Shown: positions 18,974-28,706, counted from the stretch's first letter. The stretch: DNA of 64,000 nucleotides from Jeotgalibacillus sp. S-D1 (GCF_004358665.1 NZ_SMZR01000007.1:1-64000); one strand, 5' to 3'. The notes: a model not told the origin generated them from the sequence alone. A program made the numbers and translations.

Positions 18974-20365
18974 TTATTTTAATACTTTTTTAATTGTATC
19001 AAGGCTTGTCTTATACGGCGGAAATGCCAGTTTAAGTTCAACGCGCGTGCTCTTTTTCATCATGCTTTTTCGGTGAGAAAACAGCTCAAAGCTGTGTTTT
19101 CCGTGATAAGCATTGACTCCTGAATGACCTACACCACCAAATGGCAGCTGATCATTGGCCACATGGCTGAGCGTATCATTCACACAGCCGCCGCCAAATG
19201 AAATGCGTTCAAGCACCTTTGCTTCATTGGTTTTATTCTCAGTGAAAATATATAAAGCCAACGGTTTAGGATGTGAATTGATCATGGCGATGGCATCATC
19301 CAGATTGTCGTAGGTTAAAATTGGCAGAATTGGGCCAAAGATCTCATCCTGCATCGCCTCATTTGACCACGTCACCCCGTCTAAAAGGGTTGGGGGGATA
19401 AATTTTTCGTTGCGGTCATGTTCACCACCAACAATAATATGCTCTTTGTCCTTTTCAAGAATTTGCGCCAAACGGTCAAAGTGCCGTTCATTTACTATTC
19501 GCCCAAACTGATCATTGGACTGAATCTCATCTCCGTAAAAGGAGCGTATTGTATCCTTCAGCTGTTCAATGAGCTTGTCTTTGACGGAATGATGCACCAC
19601 CAGATAATCAGGTGCTATACAGGTCTGTCCGGCATTGATCAGCTTGCCCCAAAGAATCCGCTGTGCAGCTTTTTTCAGATCCGCTGTCTCATCTACGATC
19701 GTCGGGCTCTTTCCGCCAAGCTCAAGCGTATGGGGAACCAGGTTTTTCGAGGCAGCTTCCATCACGATTTTTCCGACAGGCACACTTCCGGTGAAAAATA
19801 AATAATCAAATGGAGCGTTGATTAACCGCGATGTTTCTTCCTTCTCCCCTTCCACCACCTTAATATAAGCAGGATCAAAGTTTGCCGAAAGCATCTTCGA
19901 GATCACCTTCGTAACCTCCGGCGTGCTTTCAGACGGCTTAATCACCACACAATTCCCGGCAGCCATCGCCCCAATCAGCGGTTCAATCACCAGCTGAAAA
20001 GGATAATTGAACGGTCCGATAATCAGCACACTGCCATAAGGCTCCTTCATAATAAAGCTTTTAGAAGGCATTTGGAAAAGCGGCGTTTTTACTTTCTCCG
20101 TCTTCGCCCATTGTTTTACATTTTGTATCATCGTTTGGATACTTTTCAAAGTGATGCCAATCTCTGAGACATAGGCTTCAAATGGATTTTTACCTAAATC
20201 ACTTTTTAAAGCATTTAAAATGTCCTCTTCGTTTTCTTTAATGACTGATTGCAATTTCTTAAGCTGCTTGATACGAAAATCTATATTCTTCGTTATTCCG
20301 CTATGGAAAAACTCTTTTTGATGCTTAATGATGTCCAGCACATCCTGTTCCGTTTGAATGCTCAT
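18974..20365 (-). CDS. Aldehyde dehydrogenase family protein
   Basis: A 463-residue NAD(P)-dependent aldehyde dehydrogenase of the class-3/YwdH type. Catalytic Cys lies in GQTCIAPDY and the general-base Glu in LELGGKSPTIV; FNYPFQL and FGPILP are family motifs. Start at 20365 is fixed by GAGGAGG eight bases upstream; a longer frame to 20512 lacks a site. The basic, hydrophobic C-terminus (ELKLAFPPYKTSLDTIKKVLK is its sense) may help membrane binding as in fatty-aldehyde enzymes, which is inference. Confidence 0.92.
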   Translation of the reverse strand: MSIQTEQDVLDIIKHQKEFFHSGITKNIDFRIKQLKKLQSVIKENEEDILNALKSDLGKNPFEAYVSEIGITLKSIQTMIQNVKQWAKTEKVKTPLFQMPSKSFIMKEPYGSVLIIGPFNYPFQLVIEPLIGAMAAGNCVVIKPSESTPEVTKVISKMLSANFDPAYIKVVEGEKEETSRLINAPFDYLFFTGSVPVGKIVMEAASKNLVPHTLELGGKSPTIVDETADLKKAAQRILWGKLINAGQTCIAPDYLVVHHSVKDKLIEQLKDTIRSFYGDEIQSNDQFGRIVNERHFDRLAQILEKDKEHIIVGGEHDRNEKFIPPTLLDGVTWSNEAMQDEIFGPILPILTYDNLDDAIAMINSHPKPLALYIFTENKTNEAKVLERISFGGGCVNDTLSHVANDQLPFGGVGHSGVNAYHGKHSFELFSHRKSMMKKSTRVELKLAFPPYKTSLDTIKKVLK

Positions 20366-20430
20366 TGAGTGATCCTCCTCTGGTACTATTCGTCTTTTTA
20401 TTGGATTTATTAAACTTGAATGTCGATTGC

Positions 20431-20495
20431 AGCACGAAGGTGTTCGCTTTCCGCGGATCGGGGGTCTCACACCTTCAGTTCCAATCAACGGCTTA
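20431..20495. repeat. degenerate copy of a Bacillaceae hairpin repeat
   Basis: GCACGAAGGTGTTCGCTTTCCGCGG, GGGGGTCTCACACC and TTCCAATCAACGG resemble, in order, fragments of the dispersed element at 16938-17062. The copy is broken and no longer folds well. From 20496 to 20690 nothing else is seen. Confidence 0.45.
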
Positions 20496-20691
20496 TAAAT
20501 TGGAATGTACATTCATTAAATCACAGATTGTCTTTTTTTATTATCATTTTGATTTTGGAATCGGCTTATTTAACATGTTTATAAAAAATGGAGCCGTTCA
20601 CTCTTGGGGATTCCTTTATTCCTATACATTTTGCAGATTGTAAAGGCAGCCCCGTTGCATTTATCCCACAAGTCGGAGGAGATCAGATAGT

Positions 20692-20743
20692 TATAAAAAG
20701 GGCCAACCCACACCTCCTTGTTTGGGAGATGGGACTGGCCCTT
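20692..20743 (-). terminator. terminator in rlmD direction
   Basis: AAGGGCCA and TTGGCCCTT form the base of a long stem with an inner CTCC/GGAG stem; on the minus strand it is followed by TTTTTATAA. It lies about 245 bases past the methyltransferase stop, beyond the recombinase remnant. Confidence 0.7.
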
Positions 20744-20787
20744 GGCTTTCTAATTGCTATGTGGTTTTTAAGAATAAGAGGTAGAAA

Positions 20788-21001
20788 CTGAGAAACAAAA
20801 TACAAACACAGCTTATCGCTTCACTCCAAATTAATCATATTGCCGATGAAATACAGTTTATCAAAGCTTCATTAAATCGATTTGTTAATGAGTCAGATTT
20901 TTCTGAAGAAATGCTTCACCATCTTTGACCGAATTGAGGTTAACAAGGATGGTGTACCTAATATAACTTATCATTTTTTAACCTTAATTAATCCTCTTTA
21001 A
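20788..21001 (+). pseudogene. C-terminal remnant of a site-specific recombinase, frameshifted
   Basis: One frame reads HIADEIQFIKASLNRFVNES then DFSEEMLHHL and stop; a shift of two bases at about 20927 continues as DRIEVNKDGVPNITYHF. Together this looks like the C-terminal part of a large serine recombinase (linker helix, then LIDRIEV...G.P.I.Y.F). There is no start, domain or catalytic serine. It is likely a scar of a lost element. The identification rests on motif memory only. Confidence 0.5.
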
Positions 21002-22382
21002 GGATTAGCTGTGCCACACATTCCACATGACTCGTCTGCGGAAACATGTCCAATGGCTGGATATACTCAATTTTATACTGACCAGACAGCTCCATAATAT
21101 CTTTTGCAAGTGTAGACGGGTTACATGATGCGTAAATGAAACGTTTTGGTTTAACTGTCAGGATTGTTTTCAGAAGTGATGCGTCACAGCCTGTTCGGGG
21201 CGGATCCACAACGACCACATCTGGTCTGAAGCCTTCATTCTTCCATTTCAACATCCACTCTTCTGCTGTGCCGACTTCATAATTATAATTTTTAAGACCA
21301 TGCTGCTTGGCATTCATTCTTGCATCCTGGATCGATTCTTTAATGACATCCATACCCCTGATTTCGCCTGCTCCCTGAGAAAGCCAGAGGCCGATTGTTC
21401 CTGAGCCGCAATAGGCATCAACAATTTTTTCTTTACCTGTAAGCTCTGCAGCTTTTTTGATCTCATCATAAAGCTTTTTTGTTTGAACTGGATTCAGCTG
21501 GAAAAAAGCTCTTGCGGATAAATGATACGTATATTGTTCCAGTTTATCCTCAATCGTTTTTTGCCCTGAAAGTAAAACGGTTTTATTTCCAAAGATCACC
21601 GAGGTGGTGGTTGGATTGATATTTTGCATGATTGATTTTATTTCTGGCATTTTATTTTCAAGCTGCCTGATTAACTTTTCTTTTTGCGGCAGTTCTTCTG
21701 TAGCTGTCACGATGACAATTTGAACTTCACCGGTTTCAACACCTACTCTGGAGACAATTGTTCGCACAGAACCCTTTTTAGTCCGTTCGTTGTAAACAGG
21801 AATGCCCAGCTTATCGATTTGTTTTCTCACAACCTGTGTTGCTTTATTTGTTTCTTTACGCTGAACGATGCATTCCTTGATGTCTACAAGCTGGTGAGAA
21901 TCCATTCCGTAAAGGCCCGCAATGACTTTTTCACCTTTTTTTCCTAACTGGAACTGGCTTTTATTCCGGTAAAACCATGGATCATCCATTCCAATTGTTT
22001 GTCGGATATCAAGCTGGTGAACCGGCAGCTTCGTATGTCTTTCCAACGCCTGGATCAAAATATCCCGCTTGTGGACAAGCTGCTGACTGTACTCCAAATG
22101 CTGCAGCTGGCAGCCTCCGCATGCTTCATAAACAGGGCATGGGGCAGTTACCCGGTATGGCGACTGTTTACGAATCGTTTTAATGGCAGCCTGGGCGTAT
22201 TTGGGATGAATTTTCGTTACCTTAACGACGACTTCTTCTTCAGGCAGTGCGCCGGGAACAAAAACAACCTGCTTTTTATAATAGCCTACCCCTTCCCCGT
22301 TAATGCCAAGGCGTTTAATGGTTAATGGGAATTCCTGATCTATATTTACTTTCGATTTATCTGCAATATTCATTTGTGTCAC
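20988..22382 (-). CDS. rlmD: 23S rRNA (uracil-C5)-methyltransferase, RumA/RlmCD family
   Basis: A 464-residue SAM-dependent enzyme making 5-methyluridine in 23S rRNA. An N-terminal TRAM domain (about 15-72), iron-sulfur cysteines Cys82, Cys88, Cys91 and one near 172, the SAM site [15 protein letters not shown], and the catalytic Cys in [12 protein letters not shown] are all present. Bacillus has two paralogues, RlmCD (YefA) and YfjO; the position beside the yfjP-like glycosylase suggests this is the YfjO counterpart. Its ATG overlaps the alkA stop by four bases. Confidence 0.93.
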   Translation of the reverse strand: MTQMNIADKSKVNIDQEFPLTIKRLGINGEGVGYYKKQVVFVPGALPEEEVVVKVTKIHPKYAQAAIKTIRKQSPYRVTAPCPVYEACGGCQLQHLEYSQQLVHKRDILIQALERHTKLPVHQLDIRQTIGMDDPWFYRNKSQFQLGKKGEKVIAGLYGMDSHQLVDIKECIVQRKETNKATQVVRKQIDKLGIPVYNERTKKGSVRTIVSRVGVETGEVQIVIVTATEELPQKEKLIRQLENKMPEIKSIMQNINPTTTSVIFGNKTVLLSGQKTIEDKLEQYTYHLSARAFFQLNPVQTKKLYDEIKKAAELTGKEKIVDAYCGSGTIGLWLSQGAGEIRGMDVIKESIQDARMNAKQHGLKNYNYEVGTAEEWMLKWKNEGFRPDVVVVDPPRTGCDASLLKTILTVKPKRFIYASCNPSTLAKDIMELSGQYKIEYIQPLDMFPQTSHVECVAQLILKED

Positions 22383-23251
22383 TTCCCTGTCTCAATGCTC
22401 CTCCATAAATAAAGAGAGGCATAACTTAAATAAGGCTTCCAGGCCTTGGTCCATTCTTCCATCTCTAAAATGGTGGGCTTTCGCTCCATATTAAATTGCT
22501 TTTTTAGTGCATTTTGAATCCCAATGTCTGCGAATGGGAAAATATCCATTCGGCCAAGTCCAAATAATAGCACATTTTGTGCAGTCCATGGGCCTACTCC
22601 TCTTAATTTAACCAGCACTTCGATAATTTCTTCATCGCTCATGGATGGGAACCGGGTTAGATCTAACTCCCCGCTCACTATTTTTTGTCCAACCCCAATA
22701 ACATATTCTGCTTTTCGCTGACTAAACTGCAGCTCTCTCAGCTCTTCAGCAGGTATCGCTGCTACAACCTGAGGCGCGGGATAAAACCATACATCATCCA
22801 CTTGTTCACCATAAGCAGTAACAAAACGCTGAGTTAATACACTTGCAAACGCCATATTCAGCTGCTGGTGAATAATGCTTTTAAGCAAACAGCTGTAAAC
22901 GGACGGCTCCCGCACTAGAGGTGTTCCTCTATGTATATTGAAAATACTGGATAGATCGGTGGCTGAAAAATGTTCATCAATTGAGGTTAATGAACTGTTC
23001 CAGTGAAATATTTCCCTGGTGTATTCGAGAACATGTTCTTTATCCGCTGGGGTTTCGCCAGTAATGATAAAGACGGGGTTTTCCGTTGTTCCAATGCCCT
23101 GTATTGTAATGGCCTGCCTGATCGTACCTTCGAAAGGAAGCTTAACGACAGCATTGTCATGATCTATATAATTCAAAGGATCGATGGAAAGCCGCTGAAG
23201 CACACGATCGAATGCATACGGTCCTTCAACCATAATCTGTTCCTGCCACAT
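22379..23251 (-). CDS. yfjP: DNA-3-methyladenine glycosylase II (AlkA-like, YfjP)
   Basis: A 290-residue HhH-GPD glycosylase that removes alkylated bases. The hairpin [14 protein letters not shown] and the catalytic Asp in [12 protein letters not shown] are clear. The start at 23251 is chosen because AAGGTGGG lies about eight bases upstream; a GTG at 23263 would add four residues. First gene of an operon with the rRNA methyltransferase. Confidence 0.92.
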   Translation of the reverse strand: MWQEQIMVEGPYAFDRVLQRLSIDPLNYIDHDNAVVKLPFEGTIRQAITIQGIGTTENPVFIITGETPADKEHVLEYTREIFHWNSSLTSIDEHFSATDLSSIFNIHRGTPLVREPSVYSCLLKSIIHQQLNMAFASVLTQRFVTAYGEQVDDVWFYPAPQVVAAIPAEELRELQFSQRKAEYVIGVGQKIVSGELDLTRFPSMSDEEIIEVLVKLRGVGPWTAQNVLLFGLGRMDIFPFADIGIQNALKKQFNMERKPTILEMEEWTKAWKPYLSYASLYLWRSIETGK

Positions 23252-23327
23252 ACTATTTCCCACCTTGTTTTATTTTAACTGAATTATAACATGACCATGC
23301 CAAATTGATCATTTTTCCTGGCGATTA

Positions 23328-23363
23328 CAAAAAAATGCAGACGGGCAAAAAGCCCGTCTGCAT
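23328..23363 (-). terminator. pdaA terminator
   Basis: GCAGACGGGC and GCCCGTCTGC form a perfect 10-bp stem around TTTTT on the minus strand, then ATTTTTTT. Confidence 0.9.
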
Positions 23364-23368
23364 GCAAA

Positions 23369-24139
23369 TTAAGATTGATTTTTCATCAAATGGTCCAAAT
23401 CCTTAAATTTATAACCTTGCTTTTTCAGGTCCTGAATTACCCGCTGAAGAGCTTCCGCGTTATCAGGAGATACTGTGTGCAGGAGAACAACTGCACCTGG
23501 ATGAACCTGCTTCATAATTTCACTATAGGCATAATCTCCGCCTTTTGGTTTATCCGCATACCAATCAACCCAAGCTACAGACCAAAAAACATGACTATAC
23601 CCTTCTCCTTTTGCAACACGTAGACTTTCTTCATTAAAAACACCTTCCGGCGGTCTTAGGTAAGGCATTTCTTTTTGACCCGTAATTTCTTCTGTCTTAT
23701 CTTTAAGCTTGCGCCACTCTTCTTTCATTTGATCCTGCGTTAGTCTGGAAAAGTTCGGATGTCCCCATGAATGATTTCCGATTTTGTGTCCGTCCTTTAC
23801 CATCCGTTTCACAAGCGGTTCTGCACTTGTCAGATAATGTCCTGTCAAAAAGAATGTGGCAGGAACTTTTTCTTCTTTCAGGATATCTAAAATCTTATCG
23901 GTGTATCCATTTTCAAATCCATTATCAAAAGTAAAATAAATGACTTTTTCTTTTGAAGATCCTTTATAAACTGAATCATATTTCTTTAATAGCGTATCAT
24001 ACTGAATACCGGCTTCTGCCTGTTCACCATTTTGGCCCCGTTTAAAGCCCCAGCTTAAGCTTTCGCTTAAAGTGGTCGATGGCGCAGCGGTTAAAAACAA
24101 TAACAAAGCAGCGATAGTACAAATAAAGCTTTTTTTCAT
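23369..24139 (-). CDS. pdaA: Delta-lactam-biosynthetic polysaccharide deacetylase PdaA
   Basis: A 256-residue secreted enzyme that deacetylates N-acetylmuramic acid during muramic-delta-lactam formation in the spore cortex. An N-terminal signal peptide (MKKSFICTIAALLLFLTAAP) is followed by the NodB fold with TFDNGFENG in place of the usual TFDDG, as in B. subtilis PdaA, plus NHSWGHP, LRPPEG and VLLHTV. Start chosen at 24139 from GGGAGGAG eight bases upstream. Expression in the forespore is expected. Confidence 0.94.
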   Translation of the reverse strand: MKKSFICTIAALLLFLTAAPSTTLSESLSWGFKRGQNGEQAEAGIQYDTLLKKYDSVYKGSSKEKVIYFTFDNGFENGYTDKILDILKEEKVPATFFLTGHYLTSAEPLVKRMVKDGHKIGNHSWGHPNFSRLTQDQMKEEWRKLKDKTEEITGQKEMPYLRPPEGVFNEESLRVAKGEGYSHVFWSVAWVDWYADKPKGGDYAYSEIMKQVHPGAVVLLHTVSPDNAEALQRVIQDLKKQGYKFKDLDHLMKNQS

Positions 24140-24300
24140 TCGGCACACTCCTCCCTTCTTCTTATTATGCTGTTCCAAAAGGGTTGCTTCATACATAGAA
24201 AAAACACCCACTAGGAGTGAGTGTTTGATAAGGATTTATGGGTGCATGAGCTGCATGCAGACTGTGCTGAAATGCTTAAAAATTATGCAAAATTGCATGC

Positions 24301-24466
24301 TGTCTTATGCTTGTCGGATCTAAACGCCCGTCTCAGCACTTAGGGCTATCCGGCTTCAGGCGCTAGCTGCTCGAGGTCATAAGCCCCGTCGTCCAGTGGG
24401 CAAATTACGCCCACTTGGATACCGGGTCTTATGCTTGTCGCAGCTAAACGAGCGCCTTCAGCACTT
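24301..24466 (-). repeat. reverse-oriented hairpin unit of the 125-bp family
   Basis: Read on the minus strand this gives a diverged type C unit: outer AGGCGC / GCGCCT, inner GCTGC / GCAGC, shared GACAAGCATAAGAC and CTTATGACCTCGAG, followed by the first ~30 bases of another unit. Relative to other type C units the inner stem changed on both arms together. It lies between fumarase and pdaA. Confidence 0.75.
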
Positions 24467-24468
24467 AG

Positions 24469-26010
24469 TTACACAAATACTTTTTCTTTATATTGGGCAA
24501 GCTTTTGGAGTGAGGATTGGTCGACGTCGCGGTGAAGGCTGTTGCCGTGCGAATCCATGGTAACGACAGCTGTGAATCCTTTTACTTTTAAGTGCCACAT
24601 GGCTTCAGGTATACCAAATTGAGTAAGATCCACACCTTCTACACTTTGAATGCAGTCAGCGTAATATTGTGCTGCTCCGCCGATGGCATTTAGATAAACG
24701 CCGCCATGCTCTTCTAGTGCTTGAAGTGTTTTTGGCCCCATTCCGCCTTTTCCAATGACTGCCCGAATGCCAAAGCGTTTCATAATATCACCCTGGTAAG
24801 GCTCTTCGCGGATAGAGGTGGTTGGACCTGCCGCTTTTACATGCCAGTTGCCATCTTCATCCTTTAACATAACTGGACCGCAGTGATAGATCACCTGACC
24901 ATTTAAATCTACAGGCGAGTCATTGTCGCTCAAGTATTTATGAATAGCGTCACGGCCTGTGTACATCATTCCGTCAATTTGAACCACGTCTCCAACCTTC
25001 AGCGAGCGAATCTGCTCTTCAGAGATAGGTGCCTGAAGGGTAATGACTTCCGGTTTTTCATCAGGCGTTTGTTCAGATTCCTGATCGTCTTTAAAACTGA
25101 TGCTCTCACCTTCCTGGTACATCCATTCCTGAATTTCACCCGTGTTTGCTTCAATTGAAATTCCTAAACGGCGGAATGCCCAGCAATTGTAGGCAACTGA
25201 CACAAAAAAGCTTGCAGGGATGCGATGCATAACGCCGACTTTACAGCCAAGCAAGGTTGTTTCTCCGCCAAATCCCATCGTCCCGATTCCAAGCTCATTT
25301 GCATGCTCCATCACATATTCTTCAAGCTTTCTTAAATCTTCATTCGGGTTTACATCATCTGCTGAACGAAACAGCTGCTCTTTTGCCAGGTCGTAGCCAG
25401 AAGATCGGTCTCCGCCTATGCCAACTCCGATAAATCCAGCGCTGCAGCCCTGCCCCTGCGCCTGGTAAACAGAGTGCATCACGCATTTTCTAATTCCATC
25501 CAAATCACGGCCAGCGCGCCCAAGCCCATCTAATTCACATGGCAGACTGTATTGGATATTCTTATTTTCACAGCCACCGCCCTTAAGTATTAAACGAATT
25601 TCAATTGTGTCTTTTTCCCATTGCTCAAACTTAATGACCGGCAATCCAAGACCCAAATTGTCGCCGCTGTTTTCTCCGGTTAGCGAATCTACAGAATTCG
25701 GTCTCATTTTCCCGTCCTTAGTAGCCCGGACCATTGCTTTATGTACAGCTTCTTTAATTACTAATTGGTTTACACCAATCGGAGTTTTAATTTTAAATGT
25801 AGGCAGCCCGGTATCCTGGCAAATAGGGGATACCTTTTCGTCAGCCATTTGAATATTTTGAGTAATCGTGGCAAGACTCATCGCTGCTCTTGTTCCAGCG
25901 TTTTCCTGTGCTTTTGCAGCACGGATTGCTCTCCGTACATCTTTCGGTAAATTTGTTGACGTTTCCACAATTAACTCATACAAGCTATTTTCAAGTGCAG
26001 TGCTATTCAT
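24469..26010 (-). CDS. fumA: Fumarate hydratase, class I (iron-sulfur, fused subunits)
   Basis: A 513-residue class I fumarase that interconverts fumarate and malate. The alpha part carries ICQDTGLP, GGGCENKN and TLLGCKVG with the three cluster cysteines; the beta part from about residue 330 has VVQIDGMMYTGRDAIHK and GPTTSIRE. B. subtilis relies on the iron-free class II enzyme, so this is an added or alternative type. No downstream partner; the stop codon lies in the hairpin repeat. The symbol is by family. Confidence 0.92.
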   Translation of the reverse strand: MNSTALENSLYELIVETSTNLPKDVRRAIRAAKAQENAGTRAAMSLATITQNIQMADEKVSPICQDTGLPTFKIKTPIGVNQLVIKEAVHKAMVRATKDGKMRPNSVDSLTGENSGDNLGLGLPVIKFEQWEKDTIEIRLILKGGGCENKNIQYSLPCELDGLGRAGRDLDGIRKCVMHSVYQAQGQGCSAGFIGVGIGGDRSSGYDLAKEQLFRSADDVNPNEDLRKLEEYVMEHANELGIGTMGFGGETTLLGCKVGVMHRIPASFFVSVAYNCWAFRRLGISIEANTGEIQEWMYQEGESISFKDDQESEQTPDEKPEVITLQAPISEEQIRSLKVGDVVQIDGMMYTGRDAIHKYLSDNDSPVDLNGQVIYHCGPVMLKDEDGNWHVKAAGPTTSIREEPYQGDIMKRFGIRAVIGKGGMGPKTLQALEEHGGVYLNAIGGAAQYYADCIQSVEGVDLTQFGIPEAMWHLKVKGFTAVVTMDSHGNSLHRDVDQSSLQKLAQYKEKVFV

Positions 26011-26131
26011 CCAAATCGGCCCCTTCCCTTTTTAAAAGACAATGTAAGTATGTATCCCGTTTAAAAACAACGATTTAATTATACCTTTTAACACGAGTAA
26101 AATGAAGATAAGTTGAAAACGGTTACTCTTT

Positions 26132-26170
26132 ATAAAAAAAAAGGAGCACCAAAAATACTGTGGCACTCCC
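26132..26170 (-). terminator. terminator of the SE1561-family gene
   Basis: GGAGTGCCAC and GGTGCTCC pair on the minus strand, followed by a run of nine T. Confidence 0.85.
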
Positions 26171-26182
26171 TTTAAATCATTA

Positions 26183-26365
26183 TTATTCAGGTTTTTTAAA
26201 TTGCTGAACTTTTAATTCCAGATCGTCAACCATTTCAATCATACGGTCTATATCTTCTAATTCTGTACTTTCAGGGTCCACTGACTCCAGTACTTCCAAA
26301 AACATATTTAACCGCTGTTTAAGGTAAAGCACTTGTGAGTCATTATCATGAATTGCATTGCCCAT
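26183..26365 (-). CDS. SE1561 family small protein
   Basis: A 60-residue acidic helical protein (LYLKQRLNMFLEVLESVDPE, then DIDRMIEMVDDLELKVQQF) typical of a small Firmicutes family without known function. Start at 26365 is set by AAAGGAG; the longer frame to 26425 lacks a site. Its upstream side is the 21-bp array. Confidence 0.8.
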   Translation of the reverse strand: MGNAIHDNDSQVLYLKQRLNMFLEVLESVDPESTELEDIDRMIEMVDDLELKVQQFKKPE

Positions 26366-26512
26366 TGGTATCGCTCCTTTCAAACTCGCTACTATAGTAA
26401 CGGATTTACCATTCTCATGCAACAATTATAGGGGGAACAGGCTGTCTGTTTGAGTAAAGGGCTTTTACTTTTATATTGTGTTACTCAGGCGGGCACGGGC
26501 TGGTGCATTTAT

Positions 26513-26701
26513 TTTATCGATCAGTGCAACCAATTTATCGATCACTTTTGCGCTTTTATCGCACATCTTTCACAGGATATCGATCACCTTTGGCTGTTTA
26601 TCGGACCTGGTGGGGTGTGGCAGGCATTTTATCAATCATCTTTTCTATTATATCGATCATCCTCCACACTTTATCGTACATCAAACCACTTTTATCGGTC
26701 A
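26513..26701 (+). repeat. 21-bp-pitch motif array, copy 2
   Basis: Motifs like TTTATCGATCA start at 26513, 26534, 26555, 26576, 26597, then 26628, 26649, 26670 and 26691. Steps are 21 bp with one of 31 bp after the fifth: the same 5 + 4 layout as copies 1 and 4. All three frames stay largely open because 21 is divisible by three, so proteins called here would be artefacts. Confidence 0.85.
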
Positions 26702-26761
26702 GGCCATGTCAGATCAGCTTATGCATCTTAGGAGGTCAACGTCACTTTGAGCGAAAACTCT

Positions 26762-26950
26762 TTTATCGCTCAGCCCCATCGTTTTATCGATCACTTTTGC
26801 GCTTTTATCGCACATCTTTCACAGGATATCGATCACCTTTGGCTGTTTATCGGACCTGGTGGGGTGTGGCAGGCATTTTATCGATCATCTTTTCTGTTAT
26901 ATCGATCATCCTCCACACTTTATCGTACATCAAACCACTTTTATCGGTCA
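26762..26950 (+). repeat. 21-bp-pitch motif array, copy 3
   Basis: Motifs start at 26762, 26783, 26804, 26825, 26846, then 26877, 26898, 26919 and 26940, with the identical 21/31 spacing. Bases 26783-26950 are a 168-bp near-perfect direct repeat of 26534-26701, with only a few changes (for example TCAATCATC versus TCGATCATC), so this is a recent duplication of copy 2. Confidence 0.87.
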
Positions 26951-27008
26951 TCCACATGCCAGATCACCAAAAACATTTCAGGCGGTATCAGCTTGGCGCC
27001 GTTATTAA

Positions 27009-27275
27009 TCATTCCAAAGACAACTTATCAGTAAGTTCCCCGTTTCCATTCGTCCATACCCTATATCTTTCCCCGTCCACAACAACCACTAATGAGTAAT
27101 CCAAAAACCATTCGCCCCACCCTCCCAGGTTATTAATTGATTCTACTTTTGTGATTTCCGGATTGTGTTCTTTAACATTTGACTTCACCTGGCTTAATCT
27201 GACGTTTATCGAACCATATACAATCACGGATAAAATGACGATGCTGAGAAATACAATGAATATCTTTTTTTTCAA
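27009..27275 (-). CDS. Small exported or membrane-anchored protein of unknown function
   Basis: An 88-residue protein with a lysine-rich start and one hydrophobic helix (about residues 5-20), then a soluble part with WFLDYSLVVVVDGERYRVWTNGNGEL. It resembles short YxeA-like Bacillus secreted proteins only in layout; no function is given. The start is TTG at 27275, seven bases after AAGGGAG. The downstream side is the 21-bp array. Confidence 0.65.
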   Translation of the reverse strand: MKKKIFIVFLSIVILSVIVYGSINVRLSQVKSNVKEHNPEITKVESINNLGGWGEWFLDYSLVVVVDGERYRVWTNGNGELTDKLSLE

Positions 27276-27474
27276 ACAAACACTCCCTTTATACAATGGT
27301 TAAATTCTTACTTAAACTTATCTGCTTTGTTGTTTTACCTCTTGATAAACAGATTAACATTTATATCCAATAAATTTTTAAACTAACATTATCTTCGATC
27401 AATAACGATCGTACATAACCCCTAATCTACCCCTCTCCCACAACATATAAAATCATCATTTCACATAACATCCA

Positions 27475-27503
27475 TTGACACTGCTTTCTGTTTTATCGAT
27501 AAT
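27475..27503 (+). promoter_or_regulatory. yfkAB promoter
   Basis: A perfect TTGACA (27475-27480), 17-bp spacer and GATAAT (27498-27503), 35 bases before the coding start. The -10 overlaps one lone TTTATCGAT motif like those of the arrays. Confidence 0.7.
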
Positions 27504-27537
27504 GAGCAGATGGAAAAAGATGAAGGAGATTCTGCTG

Positions 27538-28665
27538 ATGAATGTAATAAACAGGAATAAAATTACCCCTGAGTACGATCCATGGGAAGCATATGAGGAC
27601 ATTAAGCAGCACGGGAAGCTGACACTTTCAAATATAGAATTGACCACTACAACTCTTTGCAACATGCGGTGTGCGCATTGTGCAGTAGGATATACCTTAT
27701 CTCCGAAAGATCCTCAGGCACTGCCTTTAGACATTATCCTGAATCGTTTGGACGGCATTGAGCATTTACGATCTTTGAGCATTACCGGCGGGGAGCCGAT
27801 GATGTCACGTAAATCCGTGGAGCAGTATGTAGCACCATTATTAAAATATGCCCATGAACGCGGTGTAAAGACGCAGATTAATTCTAATTTAACCGTCGAT
27901 TTGGAGAGATATGACCCGATCATTCCGTATCTGGATGTACTACATATCTCACATAACTGGGGAACCGTTGATGAATTTATTGACACCGGATTTGCGATGA
28001 TGGAAAGAAAGCCGACACGGGAGCAGCGGCAAAAGCTATTTGACCGGATGATTGTAAATTCCAGAGCATTAAGTGAAGCTGGTGTTATGGTATCAGCGGA
28101 AACGATGCTTAATAAAAAAACACTGCCCTATATTGAAAGAATCCACAAAGAAATCGTAGACGATATGAAATGTGCGAGGCACGAAATTCATCCCATGTAT
28201 CCAAGCGACTTTGCTTCCTCTCTTGAAACACTGTCACTGAAGGAAACAAGAGAAGCAATTTCTCATTTGCTGGACATTCGTGACCCCGATACATGGATGC
28301 TGTTTGGTACGCTGCCCTTTTATGCCTGCAATACAAACAAAGAAGATCAGGCGCTTTTATCACGCCTTTACAATACAGAAAAAGTAACAGTTCGAAATGA
28401 TCCTGACGGCCGTTCGAGGCTGAACATAAATATTTTCACCGGTGATGTCATTGTTACTGACTTTGGCGATACTCCTTCTCTTGGTAATATTCAATCAACT
28501 GATTTACAGGCGGCTTTTGATGGCTGGCTCCAGACTAAAGAAGCCAGACAGATGAACTGTCACTGTCCTGCCGTTCAGTGCCTGGGACCAAACCTGCTGG
28601 TTCAGGATATGTATTATAAAGATACCGATTTTACAACAAGAAAAGCGCTCTTGAACCGACCTTAA
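27538..28665 (+). CDS. yfkAB: Radical SAM protein YfkAB
   Basis: A 375-residue radical-SAM enzyme with CNMRCAHC (CxxxCxxC for the SAM cluster) near residue 42 and a cysteine-rich C-terminal part (MNCHCPAVQCLG) that could hold a second cluster. Equivalent to the B. subtilis YfkA/YfkB protein as one chain. Start at 27538 follows GAAGGAG by nine bases; an upstream ATG frame to 27475 overlaps the promoter and is rejected. Substrate unknown. Confidence 0.92.
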   Translation: MNVINRNKITPEYDPWEAYEDIKQHGKLTLSNIELTTTTLCNMRCAHCAVGYTLSPKDPQALPLDIILNRLDGIEHLRSLSITGGEPMMSRKSVEQYVAPLLKYAHERGVKTQINSNLTVDLERYDPIIPYLDVLHISHNWGTVDEFIDTGFAMMERKPTREQRQKLFDRMIVNSRALSEAGVMVSAETMLNKKTLPYIERIHKEIVDDMKCARHEIHPMYPSDFASSLETLSLKETREAISHLLDIRDPDTWMLFGTLPFYACNTNKEDQALLSRLYNTEKVTVRNDPDGRSRLNINIFTGDVIVTDFGDTPSLGNIQSTDLQAAFDGWLQTKEARQMNCHCPAVQCLGPNLLVQDMYYKDTDFTTRKALLNRP

Positions 28666-28667
28666 TG

Positions 28668-28706
28668 ATAAAACGCTGCGAGTCATTTGACACGCAGCGT
28701 TTTATT
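28668..28706 (+). terminator. yfkAB terminator
   Basis: AAAACGCTGCG and CGCAGCGTTTT pair around a 15-base loop, then ATTTTGT. Confidence 0.85.

Noticed and set aside
26476-27099. Open frames of 90-207 codons with repeated Phe-Tyr-Arg-Ser or Phe-Ile-Asp-His heptads
   Set aside because: They arise from the 21-bp pitch, which keeps all three frames open over the array. No ribosome site fits, and the same arrays at other loci do not keep a frame.
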